From assembly GCA_002690445.1 (NCBI GenBank), contig NZER01000432.1, positions 1-41,246 of the forward strand: a DNA stretch of 41,246 bases. The letters run 5' to 3'. Shown here piece after piece: positions 8,784-16,195 of the stretch. A model generated the notes under the pieces. It saw only the letters and a program-made list of their open reading frames with translations. It was not told where the DNA came from and did not search any database. This stretch comes from Candidatus Pacearchaeota archaeon (GTDB lineage Archaea; Nanoarchaeota; Nanoarchaeia; Pacearchaeales; GW2011-AR1). Both the position numbers and the translations under genes were made by a program. Position 1 is the first letter of the stretch. Each line of letters opens with the position of its first letter.

Positions 8784-9212
8784 ATGGGAGCAGCTTACCT
8801 ATCACCCTTCGTAGATGTGACCGTTGATACTGACATCATGGCCTCTGGCGACGCGCTTGGGGCCAAGAACTCTTTTGTTGTGCCTAGGTTCGGCACTATC
8901 CACAGCATTGTGGTACGTGACGCAGCGAAACAGAGTGCCAACCTAGATGTGGTGTTCTTCGCTGAAGATATTACGGGTACCGCTACTAATGCCGCCTTCG
9001 ACCCGACGGATGCGGAGCTACTGACTTGCATCGGGGCTGTCCTGGTGGACACCTGGAAGGCGTTTAACGACAACTCGCTGGGGTCTGTGGACAATGTAGG
9101 CCTCCCCTTCTATGCCCCAGCAAGCAGAATCTATTTCCAGTGCGTGACACGGGGGACACCGACCTACGTTGCGGCTACTGACATACAGGTACGAATAGGG
9201 GTTATACCATGA
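8784..9212 (+). CDS. hypothetical structural protein (142 aa)
   Basis: It has an AAAGGAGAGCACA ribosome-binding region before the ATG. The sequence is beta-rich (FVVPRFGTIHSIVVRDAAKQ, LDVVFFAEDI, IYFQCVTRGTP), with few charged residues and no membrane segment. It resembles small decoration or head-fibre proteins in style. The stop overlaps the start of the next gene (ATGA at 9209-9212), linking it to the coiled-coil protein downstream. The role is inferred from context. Confidence 0.6.
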   Translation: MGAAYLSPFVDVTVDTDIMASGDALGAKNSFVVPRFGTIHSIVVRDAAKQSANLDVVFFAEDITGTATNAAFDPTDAELLTCIGAVLVDTWKAFNDNSLGSVDNVGLPFYAPASRIYFQCVTRGTPTYVAATDIQVRIGVIP

Positions 9213-9715
9213 CAGAACTTTCCGCTACTGAACGAGTCCAGAGGGTCGTTGGCGAGCGCATGGAGCTCCTGCTGCGCCTCAAGGAGAAAAGGGCTGTCCA
9301 GCAGCAGTTGGCTGGAGAGCGGAGTTCTGCTCTTTCCAACACGACTCGGCGTGAGGCTGATATCGCGAAGGCTGAGGTGGCCCTGCAAGGAAACCGTGCC
9401 AGTAGCCAAGAGGCATTTGACCGTGTCACCAAGGAGGCGGCGGAGGCTCTAGCGGTGGCAAAAAAGGAACACGAGTCGGTGGTCCGGGATGCTACCGAGG
9501 CTAAGGCATTGCGGGATAAGAAGGCCGAGGAGACGAGTGAAGCTGCGGTAGCGGCTGCGCACAAGAAGCATGATGCGGAGACTGCCAACGCCACGGCAGC
9601 GGCTCACGTTGCGGAGCAGGCGGTGCTCAATCTGGAGCAGGAGATCGAGGCCCAACGGGGACGTGTGCAGACCGCGTTGGGGATAGACCTCAAAAACCTT
9701 GTCGATGAAGTCTAG
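9209..9715 (+). CDS. long coiled-coil protein (168 aa)
   Basis: Nearly the whole protein is a charged, Ala/Glu-rich helix with heptad spacing (ELLLRLKEKRAVQQQLAGER, AKKEHESVVRDATEAKALRD and following), so a rod-like parallel coiled coil is expected. Its start overlaps the previous stop and its end overlaps the next start, both suggesting coupling. Such proteins in fibre gene clusters often act as fibre stalks or as assembly chaperones. Which applies here is unknown. Confidence 0.65.
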   Translation: MTELSATERVQRVVGERMELLLRLKEKRAVQQQLAGERSSALSNTTRREADIAKAEVALQGNRASSQEAFDRVTKEAAEALAVAKKEHESVVRDATEAKALRDKKAEETSEAAVAAAHKKHDAETANATAAAHVAEQAVLNLEQEIEAQRGRVQTALGIDLKNLVDEV

Positions 9716-9848
9716 GAAGCACACGAGTCGCAAGATAATCATACCTCTGTCCAGTGAAGAGGGCGTGCCAGTTGGGGCGCTCTTGGACGAAAACAGCGAT
9801 GAGTTGCTGGACGAAAACAGCAACACCCTTTTAGATGAAACGGGGTAG
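9705..9848 (+). CDS. 47-aa protein with tandem LLDEN repeats
   Basis: This small frame overlaps the end of the coiled-coil gene by 11 bases and stops three bases before the large fibre gene. The basic N-terminus (KSRKHTSRK) is followed by three tandem copies of an acidic seven- to ten-residue unit: LLDENSDE, LLDENSNT, LLDETG. Short proteins with a repeated L-D/E-E-N/G motif are known next to tail genes in other phages, although their function is unclear. The repeat regularity at the protein level makes this a credible gene despite its size. Confidence 0.6.
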   Translation: MKSRKHTSRKIIIPLSSEEGVPVGALLDENSDELLDENSNTLLDETG

Positions 9849-9851
9849 CAC

Positions 9852-12458
9852 ATGGCTGGAGTCAAGCTATCGGCAAAGTCCGTTGCTACCCCTACCACTT
9901 CCGATCATGTAGCAGGTATTGACGCTGGTGACAGCGGCGTTGACCTGTACCTCGTCTCCACTCTGCTAGGCCTCTACGATAGCGTCACGGCAACCATGAC
10001 CAACAAGACCCTGACGACTCCCACTATCTCTTCTACCGGCTGGTCCAACGCTGTCCATGCCCATGCTGCAAACAACTCTGGCGGCACGCTCAACGCTTCT
10101 GCGATAGCGGCTGGCACACTCGCACATGAGCGAGGAGGTATTGAGGCCGACATCTCGGCCATTACCACTGGTGGTTTGCTTGTTGGAACAAGCTCAGGCG
10201 TGATGGGCATCCTCACCGTTGGTGCTGACGGTCTAGTTCTAACGGCCCAAGCCGATGGGACAGCAGCGTGGGAGTCCAACCCGGCCGCTGCTGTTACTGC
10301 TCTTAATAACGCTGCGGAAAGCCGTCTCGTTACTATTGGCAACACGACCACTGAGCTGGATGGCGAGGCCAACCTCACTTTCGATGGATCTACTCTTACC
10401 GTAAACGCCGACCTTGCGTTTACTGGGCCACAGACTATTTCCACCTCCTCTGGTGCGCTCACCGTCACTCCTACCACGGATACGCTATTCTCAAACGGCA
10501 CAGGGGTGGTCATCGGGCATACCGCTCAAGTCTCCGGGAGCACTCTTGCCGAGCTTCAGGTTTTGGGAACGGGAGTCCCAGACACGACCATACAAATAGG
10601 TCGATGGAGTGCTAACACCTCTCCTGGCAATATCGACTTCGTCAAGAGCCGCCACGCTACCATCGGGTCCAACACCATAGTCAATGACAATGACCTTGTG
10701 GGTAGGTTCCGCTTCCTACCCGCCGATGGTGTGGACTTCGCCACCATTGCGGCCACGTACTATGCAGAGGTAGATGACGCTTCTCCTGCCGCTGGTGACG
10801 TTGGCATGGCCTTTGTGTGGGAACAGATGCCAGGTGCCGCAGGAGCCCTAGCCGAAACGATGCGACTCGATGCCGCTGGACACCTTCGCTTGGCTACCGG
10901 GGCATCGCTGTTCTTGAAGGAAAAGGCCGATGCTGCTGCCGACGTTGCAGGATACGGACAGCTCTGGGTCGATACCGCCACACCGAATGTCTTGTATTTT
11001 ACCGATGACGCTGGTACCGACTTCCTGATCGCGCACAATGCTACGACGACCCTTTCCTCTCTGGTGACGGTGGGAGCGCTTAACAGTGGTTCCATAGCTA
11101 CGGGCTTCGGGAACATTGACAACGGCACATCCAACATCACGACGGGTGGGACCCTGACAATCGATGTGGACGGTAGCGCCCAAGGCGCGGCGGGTTCGCT
11201 TACGCTAGGTGCTGGCACTGACGCTGCTATCTACTGGGACGGGACGCAGCTTGTTATCGACAGCGACGCTGACATTGATATAGAGATTGCTACGGCGTTG
11301 GATTTCACCTTCGCTGCTAATAACTTCAACGTCCTTGTGGGCTCCGAGATCAACATCGAGGGGGACGGCTCGGGTATCGGTGCTGCGAACTCGATAACGT
11401 GGGGAGTTGGTGAAGACGGAGCGATCTACTCCGATGGAACCAACCTTCTGATTGATGCGGCGGCGGCGCTTGACTTCCGTATTGGTGGCGCAACGATAGG
11501 CGACTGGGACACGGGCGGACTGAACCTAGTCACCGGCGACACGTTCCAGATTAACAACACAGCCGTTCTCTCTGGGTCCACCCTGGGTTCGGGGGTTACC
11601 GCCTCATCCCTGACCTCTGTAGGGACTATAGCCACAGGGGTATGGAACGGCACTGCGGTAACGGTCACCTATGGCGGGACTGGCGCTACAACCCTCACTG
11701 ATGGCGGGATTCTGCTTGGCTCTGGCACGGGGGCTATCACGGCGATGTCGGTGCTGGCTGACGGGGAGATAGTCGTCGGTGACGGCACAGCCGACCCCGT
11801 GGCTCTGGCGGCCTTTACGAACAGCACAGGCGTATTGAAGCACGAAAGTGGCGGCATCGAGCTTGATATTTCAGCTATTACCACGGGCGGCTTGCTAAGG
11901 GGTACTGGCTCCGGGACGATGGGGATTCTTACCATCGGCACGGACGGCCAGGTCCTCACGGCCCAGGCCGACGGTACGGTAGCCTGGGAGAATGCGGGCG
12001 GCGGGGGCGTTTCTCCTGCGGCAGAATTTCTCCAGCCTCACCTTGCGGAGGGTGGCTCTGCTAATTTGACCTATCTGGTAGGGGAGTACGCCGTTGCTCA
12101 ATTTCCAGACAGTGGCGCAGTACAACGGGCCGTATCTACCATCCGTATCCCGGCAGGGTTTTCTAGTATCTCATCTGCCTTAATAATTTGCTGGTCCCAA
12201 ACGACCAACGACCTAGTTTGGCGAGTACAGACAAAATGGGCAGCAGATGGCGAAGCCTATGAAGCAAACTCAGACTCCATCGCGGAGACTACTAGGGGCA
12301 TGACCTCTGAGCAGCTGGATGAGATTGACGTTAGTGCTGCCCTGACAGGCATTGCTGCCGGAGACAACGTCGGGTTTGAGTTTGAGCGCGTAGGAACCTC
12401 CGGGTCGGACACTATTAGCATTCTATACGTAGTGGGCCTGCTACTGGAATACACGTAG
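9852..12458 (+). CDS. tail fibre/spike-like protein (868 aa)
   Basis: The protein is very rich in Gly, Thr, Ala, Ser and Asp, with shaft-like beta repeats (GSLTLGAGTDAAIYWDGTQL, GSGIGAANSITWGVGEDGA, GSTLGSGVTASSLTSVGTI) typical of phage fibres. A segment of about 55 residues near residues 85-143 recurs near 656-714, both built around GGIExDISAITTGGLL and ILTxGxDGxVLTAQADG. The last 110 residues after a Gly-rich hinge (ENAGGGG) form a distinct domain, presumably the receptor-binding tip. No intramolecular chaperone or depolymerase active site was recognised. The gene follows the coiled-coil and LLDEN genes, which probably assist it. Confidence 0.75.
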   Translation: MAGVKLSAKSVATPTTSDHVAGIDAGDSGVDLYLVSTLLGLYDSVTATMTNKTLTTPTISSTGWSNAVHAHAANNSGGTLNASAIAAGTLAHERGGIEADISAITTGGLLVGTSSGVMGILTVGADGLVLTAQADGTAAWESNPAAAVTALNNAAESRLVTIGNTTTELDGEANLTFDGSTLTVNADLAFTGPQTISTSSGALTVTPTTDTLFSNGTGVVIGHTAQVSGSTLAELQVLGTGVPDTTIQIGRWSANTSPGNIDFVKSRHATIGSNTIVNDNDLVGRFRFLPADGVDFATIAATYYAEVDDASPAAGDVGMAFVWEQMPGAAGALAETMRLDAAGHLRLATGASLFLKEKADAAADVAGYGQLWVDTATPNVLYFTDDAGTDFLIAHNATTTLSSLVTVGALNSGSIATGFGNIDNGTSNITTGGTLTIDVDGSAQGAAGSLTLGAGTDAAIYWDGTQLVIDSDADIDIEIATALDFTFAANNFNVLVGSEINIEGDGSGIGAANSITWGVGEDGAIYSDGTNLLIDAAAALDFRIGGATIGDWDTGGLNLVTGDTFQINNTAVLSGSTLGSGVTASSLTSVGTIATGVWNGTAVTVTYGGTGATTLTDGGILLGSGTGAITAMSVLADGEIVVGDGTADPVALAAFTNSTGVLKHESGGIELDISAITTGGLLRGTGSGTMGILTIGTDGQVLTAQADGTVAWENAGGGGVSPAAEFLQPHLAEGGSANLTYLVGEYAVAQFPDSGAVQRAVSTIRIPAGFSSISSALIICWSQTTNDLVWRVQTKWAADGEAYEANSDSIAETTRGMTSEQLDEIDVSAALTGIAAGDNVGFEFERVGTSGSDTISILYVVGLLLEYT

Positions 12459-12467
12459 GGGATTGAA

Positions 12468-12821
12468 GTGGCCGAAGAATTTGCGGACAAGGCTATAAAT
12501 GAGCGGCAACTAAACGGTGAGATCAAGGCGCTTAACCTACCTGGGTTCATTGGCGTAGGGAGAAGGGCGAGGCGTGCTAATAGTGAGGGTAAAATGGTTA
12601 GCTCTGACCGACACATTAGGGTTAATGTTGGTGAGCTTTCGGAGGGCGAACGCGCAGACTTGGCAAAGGTGGTCGTCGACCACGTACCGATTGCTATCCA
12701 ACCAAGCGCATCAGTGGTGCGCCAGAGGCGTATACAGGACTTGATGGCCACAGGTGTCGACGCAATGAGCCAGCAAGAGAAGGACGAGGCACTCCAACTG
12801 CTCTTGGAGGAGCGGAGGTAA
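12468..12821 (+). CDS. hypothetical protein (117 aa), GTG start
   Basis: The frame begins with GTG ten bases after the fibre stop, with an AGGGGATTGAA ribosome-binding region. The product is soluble, charged and mostly helical. It has a conserved-looking basic patch (GVGRRARRANSEG) and a helical C-terminus (QQEKDEALQLLLEERR). No motif is recognised. Its place between the fibre and a run of tightly packed genes suggests a head-tail or tail assembly role. Confidence 0.6.
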   Translation: MAEEFADKAINERQLNGEIKALNLPGFIGVGRRARRANSEGKMVSSDRHIRVNVGELSEGERADLAKVVVDHVPIAIQPSASVVRQRRIQDLMATGVDAMSQQEKDEALQLLLEERR

Positions 12822-12822
12822 C

Positions 12823-13368
12823 ATGGTTCACAAACAGATCCCGGTTGCTGACATCAAATCCTTTATGGGCAGCTCATTCTACGTCAACAAGCGAGACGAG
12901 GATGGGCGGGTGCTGTTTGAGGAAGGGAAGGGGGCGAAGCTCCCCGAGCCGGTGCGGAGCCCGCAGAAGATCAAAGCAACCACCCTTCTTCTGCTCGAAG
13001 ATGTGATGCTCAGCATCCCGGCAGATATTCAGGCCCCGAAGGACGGCAAGTTTGTGCCACAGGTCTGGAACGCGCTTGTGAGAGTCGAGGAGGCCATGGC
13101 GGGCTCTAACGGGCATAGCCCCGAGGTCACGATTTCGCTTCGGGAGCCTGCCTATAAGTGGCTGCACGGGTTGCTGGAGCGTAACGTGCCCTTTAACAAA
13201 GATACGATAGAGATGAACAAGACCATCCCTGACGAGAATGACAGGGTCAAGCCCTTCACTTTCGCCCGCGTCATGTGGGGGCTAAACTGGTGGACGCTAA
13301 CCAGACAGCTTATGACAGACGCAGATCGAGACTCTGCGGACGCTGAAGAGGAAGAAGAAAAGGGGTAG
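12823..13368 (+). CDS. hypothetical late protein (181 aa)
   Basis: The start lies one base after the previous stop and has GGAGGAGCGGAGG upstream. The protein has a mixed alpha/beta N-terminus (VADIKSFMGSSFYVNKRDED) and a helical middle. The C-terminus is strongly acidic (DSADAEEEEEKG), as in phage proteins that interact with a positively charged partner. No enzyme motif is seen. The tight spacing to both neighbours indicates one operon with the tail genes. Confidence 0.6.
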   Translation: MVHKQIPVADIKSFMGSSFYVNKRDEDGRVLFEEGKGAKLPEPVRSPQKIKATTLLLLEDVMLSIPADIQAPKDGKFVPQVWNALVRVEEAMAGSNGHSPEVTISLREPAYKWLHGLLERNVPFNKDTIEMNKTIPDENDRVKPFTFARVMWGLNWWTLTRQLMTDADRDSADAEEEEEKG

Positions 13369-13370
13369 CT

Positions 13371-13634
13371 ATGGTACAGCTTCTAAGGAAAGCACCGCGT
13401 GACGTGGATGGCCGTGTGAGGGGCACGCCCCCTCCTCGCCTCGTCCCCAAGGTTGTGAGGCTCCTGTCTCTTCAGGAGCAGGTAGAGCTGGGAGATATTA
13501 CGGAGCAGCTTAAGCGGGTCATGAAGAGGAGGATGGCGTTCTTGGCCCAATTGGGGCTAAACCCGCACAAGGCGTATCGATTTAACCGGAAGGGTGAAGT
13601 CATCGAGATTGGACGCCATGATGCAATCTATTAG
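13371..13634 (+). CDS. small basic hypothetical protein (87 aa)
   Basis: The ATG comes two bases after the previous stop; GGGGTAGCT precedes it. The protein is basic and helical in the centre (EQVELGDITEQLKRVMKRRM), with a Pro-rich N-terminus. Its end overlaps the following gene by 17 bases if that gene starts at 13618. No family is recognised. Confidence 0.55.
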   Translation: MVQLLRKAPRDVDGRVRGTPPPRLVPKVVRLLSLQEQVELGDITEQLKRVMKRRMAFLAQLGLNPHKAYRFNRKGEVIEIGRHDAIY

Positions 13635-14049
13635 GCCCGACCTCACCCTTACCGCCCATTCGGTGCGGGGAGATGAGCCGTGTCTGCGGCTATCCGAAGA
13701 GAATATCGTAGGGCTGAAGCCCGGTGGGGGTGTGCGGAGAGTCCAGATCATTCTGGTCGTCAGGAACGACAGGGTATGGGAATACCGCAAGGACATGGGG
13801 CGGGCAAACAAGTTCAGGGCGCCCGAGTTCGCCTTCCCAGGGGCCGTGCCACTAAGCAATGGCAGGTGGGACGTCATAGAAACAGTGCAGAGGCTCAAGC
13901 ACGCGGCGGAGGATGTGCATGCCTATGGCATCCCCACCGAGGAGCAGGAGCCAACCGATCTGACCAAGGGATTTGAGGAATACGCCACACGGAGGCGGGA
14001 TGCCCGTGTAGGCAGAAAACAGATAGCGATGCCAGGAGGGGTATCATGA
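13618..14049 (+). CDS. hypothetical late protein (143 aa)
   Basis: I place the start at the first of two adjacent ATGs (13618). A GTG at 13594 in the same frame is possible but would deepen the overlap with the previous gene to 41 bases. The product begins with a beta-rich half (LRLSEENIVGL, VRRVQIILVVRNDRVWEYRK) and then a helical half with a basic C-terminus. The stop overlaps the next ATG (ATGA). Its function is not recognised; it belongs to the tail-proximal operon. Confidence 0.55.
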   Translation: MMQSIRPDLTLTAHSVRGDEPCLRLSEENIVGLKPGGGVRRVQIILVVRNDRVWEYRKDMGRANKFRAPEFAFPGAVPLSNGRWDVIETVQRLKHAAEDVHAYGIPTEEQEPTDLTKGFEEYATRRRDARVGRKQIAMPGGVS

Positions 14050-14810
14050 CGACGGAAATACTGGCGAAGATTGCTACGGGAGAGCAGGTTGACAAAGAGG
14101 ACACGCTGCTCATTGAAACCTTGAAGGAGCTGGGGGAGGCCCCCGAGCCCAAGCCAGAAGGCTCAGCCGTTGTGGAGAAGGGTGATGGCGAAAGAACTCC
14201 CACCATCATGACCACCGATCTTGACGGCAAGCCCCTGGACAAGAGCGCAGGATATGTATACCTGCGGCGCAATAGTGATGGGAAGATAAAGCCCATCAAC
14301 AGGAACAACCTTATTACGGTACTCAAGTGGAAGCTCGCAGATGGGAGTCCGGCGTATCTTCCCCCAAACCGCCCGTGGATCGGGAAGGTGCGGGAACCGG
14401 ATAAGTTCTGTCTGCTCAGCGCCCTGCACCCCGACAGGGGCCGCATGGATGAGCTGAACCTCGAGGTGTGCGCCAAGCAAGGAAAGCTCATGGGTACAAC
14501 CGGGCTTAGGCGCCACATGCTAAGGAAGCACAAGGAAGCGTGGGACACGATCCAGCAGGACCGGGTAGAGCGCAAGGAGGACGCAAGGTTTGAGCGGGAG
14601 CAACGGACCTCTGAGGCTCTCATTAAAGCCCTTGGGCAAAACGGTGGCGCTCCTATCCCCCAGCACAAAAAGGGGAAAGGCCACAAGGCTGTGGCCCAGG
14701 CTGGCCCTGTTACCAAGTTCTGCGAGGAGTGCGGCACTCCTATAACCGCAGCGGCTCCACTGGGGATACACCCCAAGATGAAAGCCCATGTAAAGCTGGC
14801 GCATAGCTAA
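14046..14810 (+). CDS. protein with two C2H2-like zinc fingers (254 aa)
   Basis: The ATG overlaps the preceding stop. Around residues 141-168 a Cys followed by GLRRHMLRKHKEAW resembles the helix of a C2H2 finger. The C-terminus has a fuller finger, CEECG, a spacer, and then H-x4-H-x4-H (HPKMKAHVKLAH). The middle is a charged helix (RVERKEDARFEREQRTSEAL). The fingers could bind nucleic acid or a protein partner. Its place within structural genes is unexpected for a regulator, so a virion-associated or late regulatory role are both open. This is a motif call from the visible Cys and His residues. Confidence 0.55.
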   Translation: MTTEILAKIATGEQVDKEDTLLIETLKELGEAPEPKPEGSAVVEKGDGERTPTIMTTDLDGKPLDKSAGYVYLRRNSDGKIKPINRNNLITVLKWKLADGSPAYLPPNRPWIGKVREPDKFCLLSALHPDRGRMDELNLEVCAKQGKLMGTTGLRRHMLRKHKEAWDTIQQDRVERKEDARFEREQRTSEALIKALGQNGGAPIPQHKKGKGHKAVAQAGPVTKFCEECGTPITAAAPLGIHPKMKAHVKLAHS

Positions 14811-14860
14811 ACCAGGAGGGCGTTATCACATTCCTTGTAAGGACAACAGCGGCAGGGATT

Positions 14861-16195
14861 GTGCCTATAGTGGCGAGGCTGCTTGGCAGCCGTCGTGAGT
14901 CGTTTACCGCTGCCTCCGCCACTGGCACCACCGTTGTCGCTGCTGACGGTGGGGTGCGGTCTGAGACCGATGATGCCTACAACGACCTCTTTCTGTATGT
15001 CGTATCCGGCACGGGGATAGGGCAAACACGAAGGGTCAAAGATTATACTGGCTCTACCCGCACCTTCACCGTAGATACCTGGACCACGAATCCTACTAGC
15101 AGCTCGGGGGTTCTCGTCCTCAAGCACAACCCGGCAGAGATATTCGAGGCCATTGGAGATGCTATCCGTAAGCTGGCGTTGGAGCTGTACCCGCCGTTCA
15201 GCGACTCTTCGTTGAAATACGGCAACATCCTCTCCAACTCCCACTTCCAGGACTGGGACAGCAGCAGCTCCGTAGCCGCTGCCTCCTTCATCCTTACGCG
15301 CTATCTCTCCTCTGATGGGTGGAGTGTCCAAGGCACGGGCGCAACGGGGCAGCAAGAGACAACCTTCGCTCGTAACCTCACGGGCCTAGATACCTATTCG
15401 GGAGAGATCGTTTCTGACGGCACTAATGAGGGCTACTTCCAGCAGCTTATCCTCGACTGGGGCAAGTATGCCAACGAGACGGTTGACTTCGAGTTATGGG
15501 CCTATGCTTCTGCTGCGACACGCGCACGGGGCCGCTTGGTAACTGGCACTCAAACTCTACTCACTACTGTTGGTGGTTCTTCGGGGGACCACACTGGGAC
15601 CGCTGGATGGGAACGCCTGGAGCGCTTAGGCGTGCAGGTGGACGACCAGCTTACGCAGATGGCTTTCCAGGCGTATGTTCTCTCGGGGAATGCCCAAACC
15701 GTGCGATTCGATGATGCGGGGTTGTTCCCGCACTCTCGGCCTGAGCTGTACCGCATCCCCCACTGGGTTACTCACCTTACTGACATCTACGTGGAGAAGA
15801 GCCGAGGGACGATAGGGAGCGATGGGCTGCCCGATCACCAGAGCTCGGGAGTGGGTCGGTACTATCCAGAGCCTCTTAGCCGTGACTACTGGCGGCTTGT
15901 GCGGGAGCAGACGAATGGCACCCCGCTTCTGTGGATAGCCCAGGGGTCGGGGGCTATCTGGAAGCACCACCTGATGCTGACAGGCCATGGGTATCGCACC
16001 GACACCATTGCTGCGGCGACCAACGTGGAGTTTGACGCCCAGCTTGTAGCACTCCGGGCAGTGCTGGAGATTTACAATACCGATGGCTCCATAGCGGACA
16101 GGATGAAGGTCTCGGACTGGCGAGAGGAAGCAGAGCGACGTCTCCTGAGCAGCCCATGGCGACACGTAACCCCGGGTAGCCGTAGGGTTCGATAA
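14861..16195 (+). CDS. tail structural protein (444 aa), start uncertain
   Basis: The frame is open from upstream of 14825. The first ordinary start is GTG 14861, with a weak AGGGATT before it. A perfect AGGAGGG at 14814-14820 instead points to ATC at 14825 in the same frame, a very rare start codon. Residues 12-75 contain a DDAYNDLFLYVVSGTGIGQT segment, a beta pattern that I have seen in phage tail and adaptor-like proteins. The middle is beta-rich and carbohydrate-binding-like in style, and the C-terminus is helical and basic. The stop overlaps the next ATG. Likely a tail or head-tail component; no closer call is possible. Confidence 0.65.
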   Translation: MPIVARLLGSRRESFTAASATGTTVVAADGGVRSETDDAYNDLFLYVVSGTGIGQTRRVKDYTGSTRTFTVDTWTTNPTSSSGVLVLKHNPAEIFEAIGDAIRKLALELYPPFSDSSLKYGNILSNSHFQDWDSSSSVAAASFILTRYLSSDGWSVQGTGATGQQETTFARNLTGLDTYSGEIVSDGTNEGYFQQLILDWGKYANETVDFELWAYASAATRARGRLVTGTQTLLTTVGGSSGDHTGTAGWERLERLGVQVDDQLTQMAFQAYVLSGNAQTVRFDDAGLFPHSRPELYRIPHWVTHLTDIYVEKSRGTIGSDGLPDHQSSGVGRYYPEPLSRDYWRLVREQTNGTPLLWIAQGSGAIWKHHLMLTGHGYRTDTIAAATNVEFDAQLVALRAVLEIYNTDGSIADRMKVSDWREEAERRLLSSPWRHVTPGSRRVR

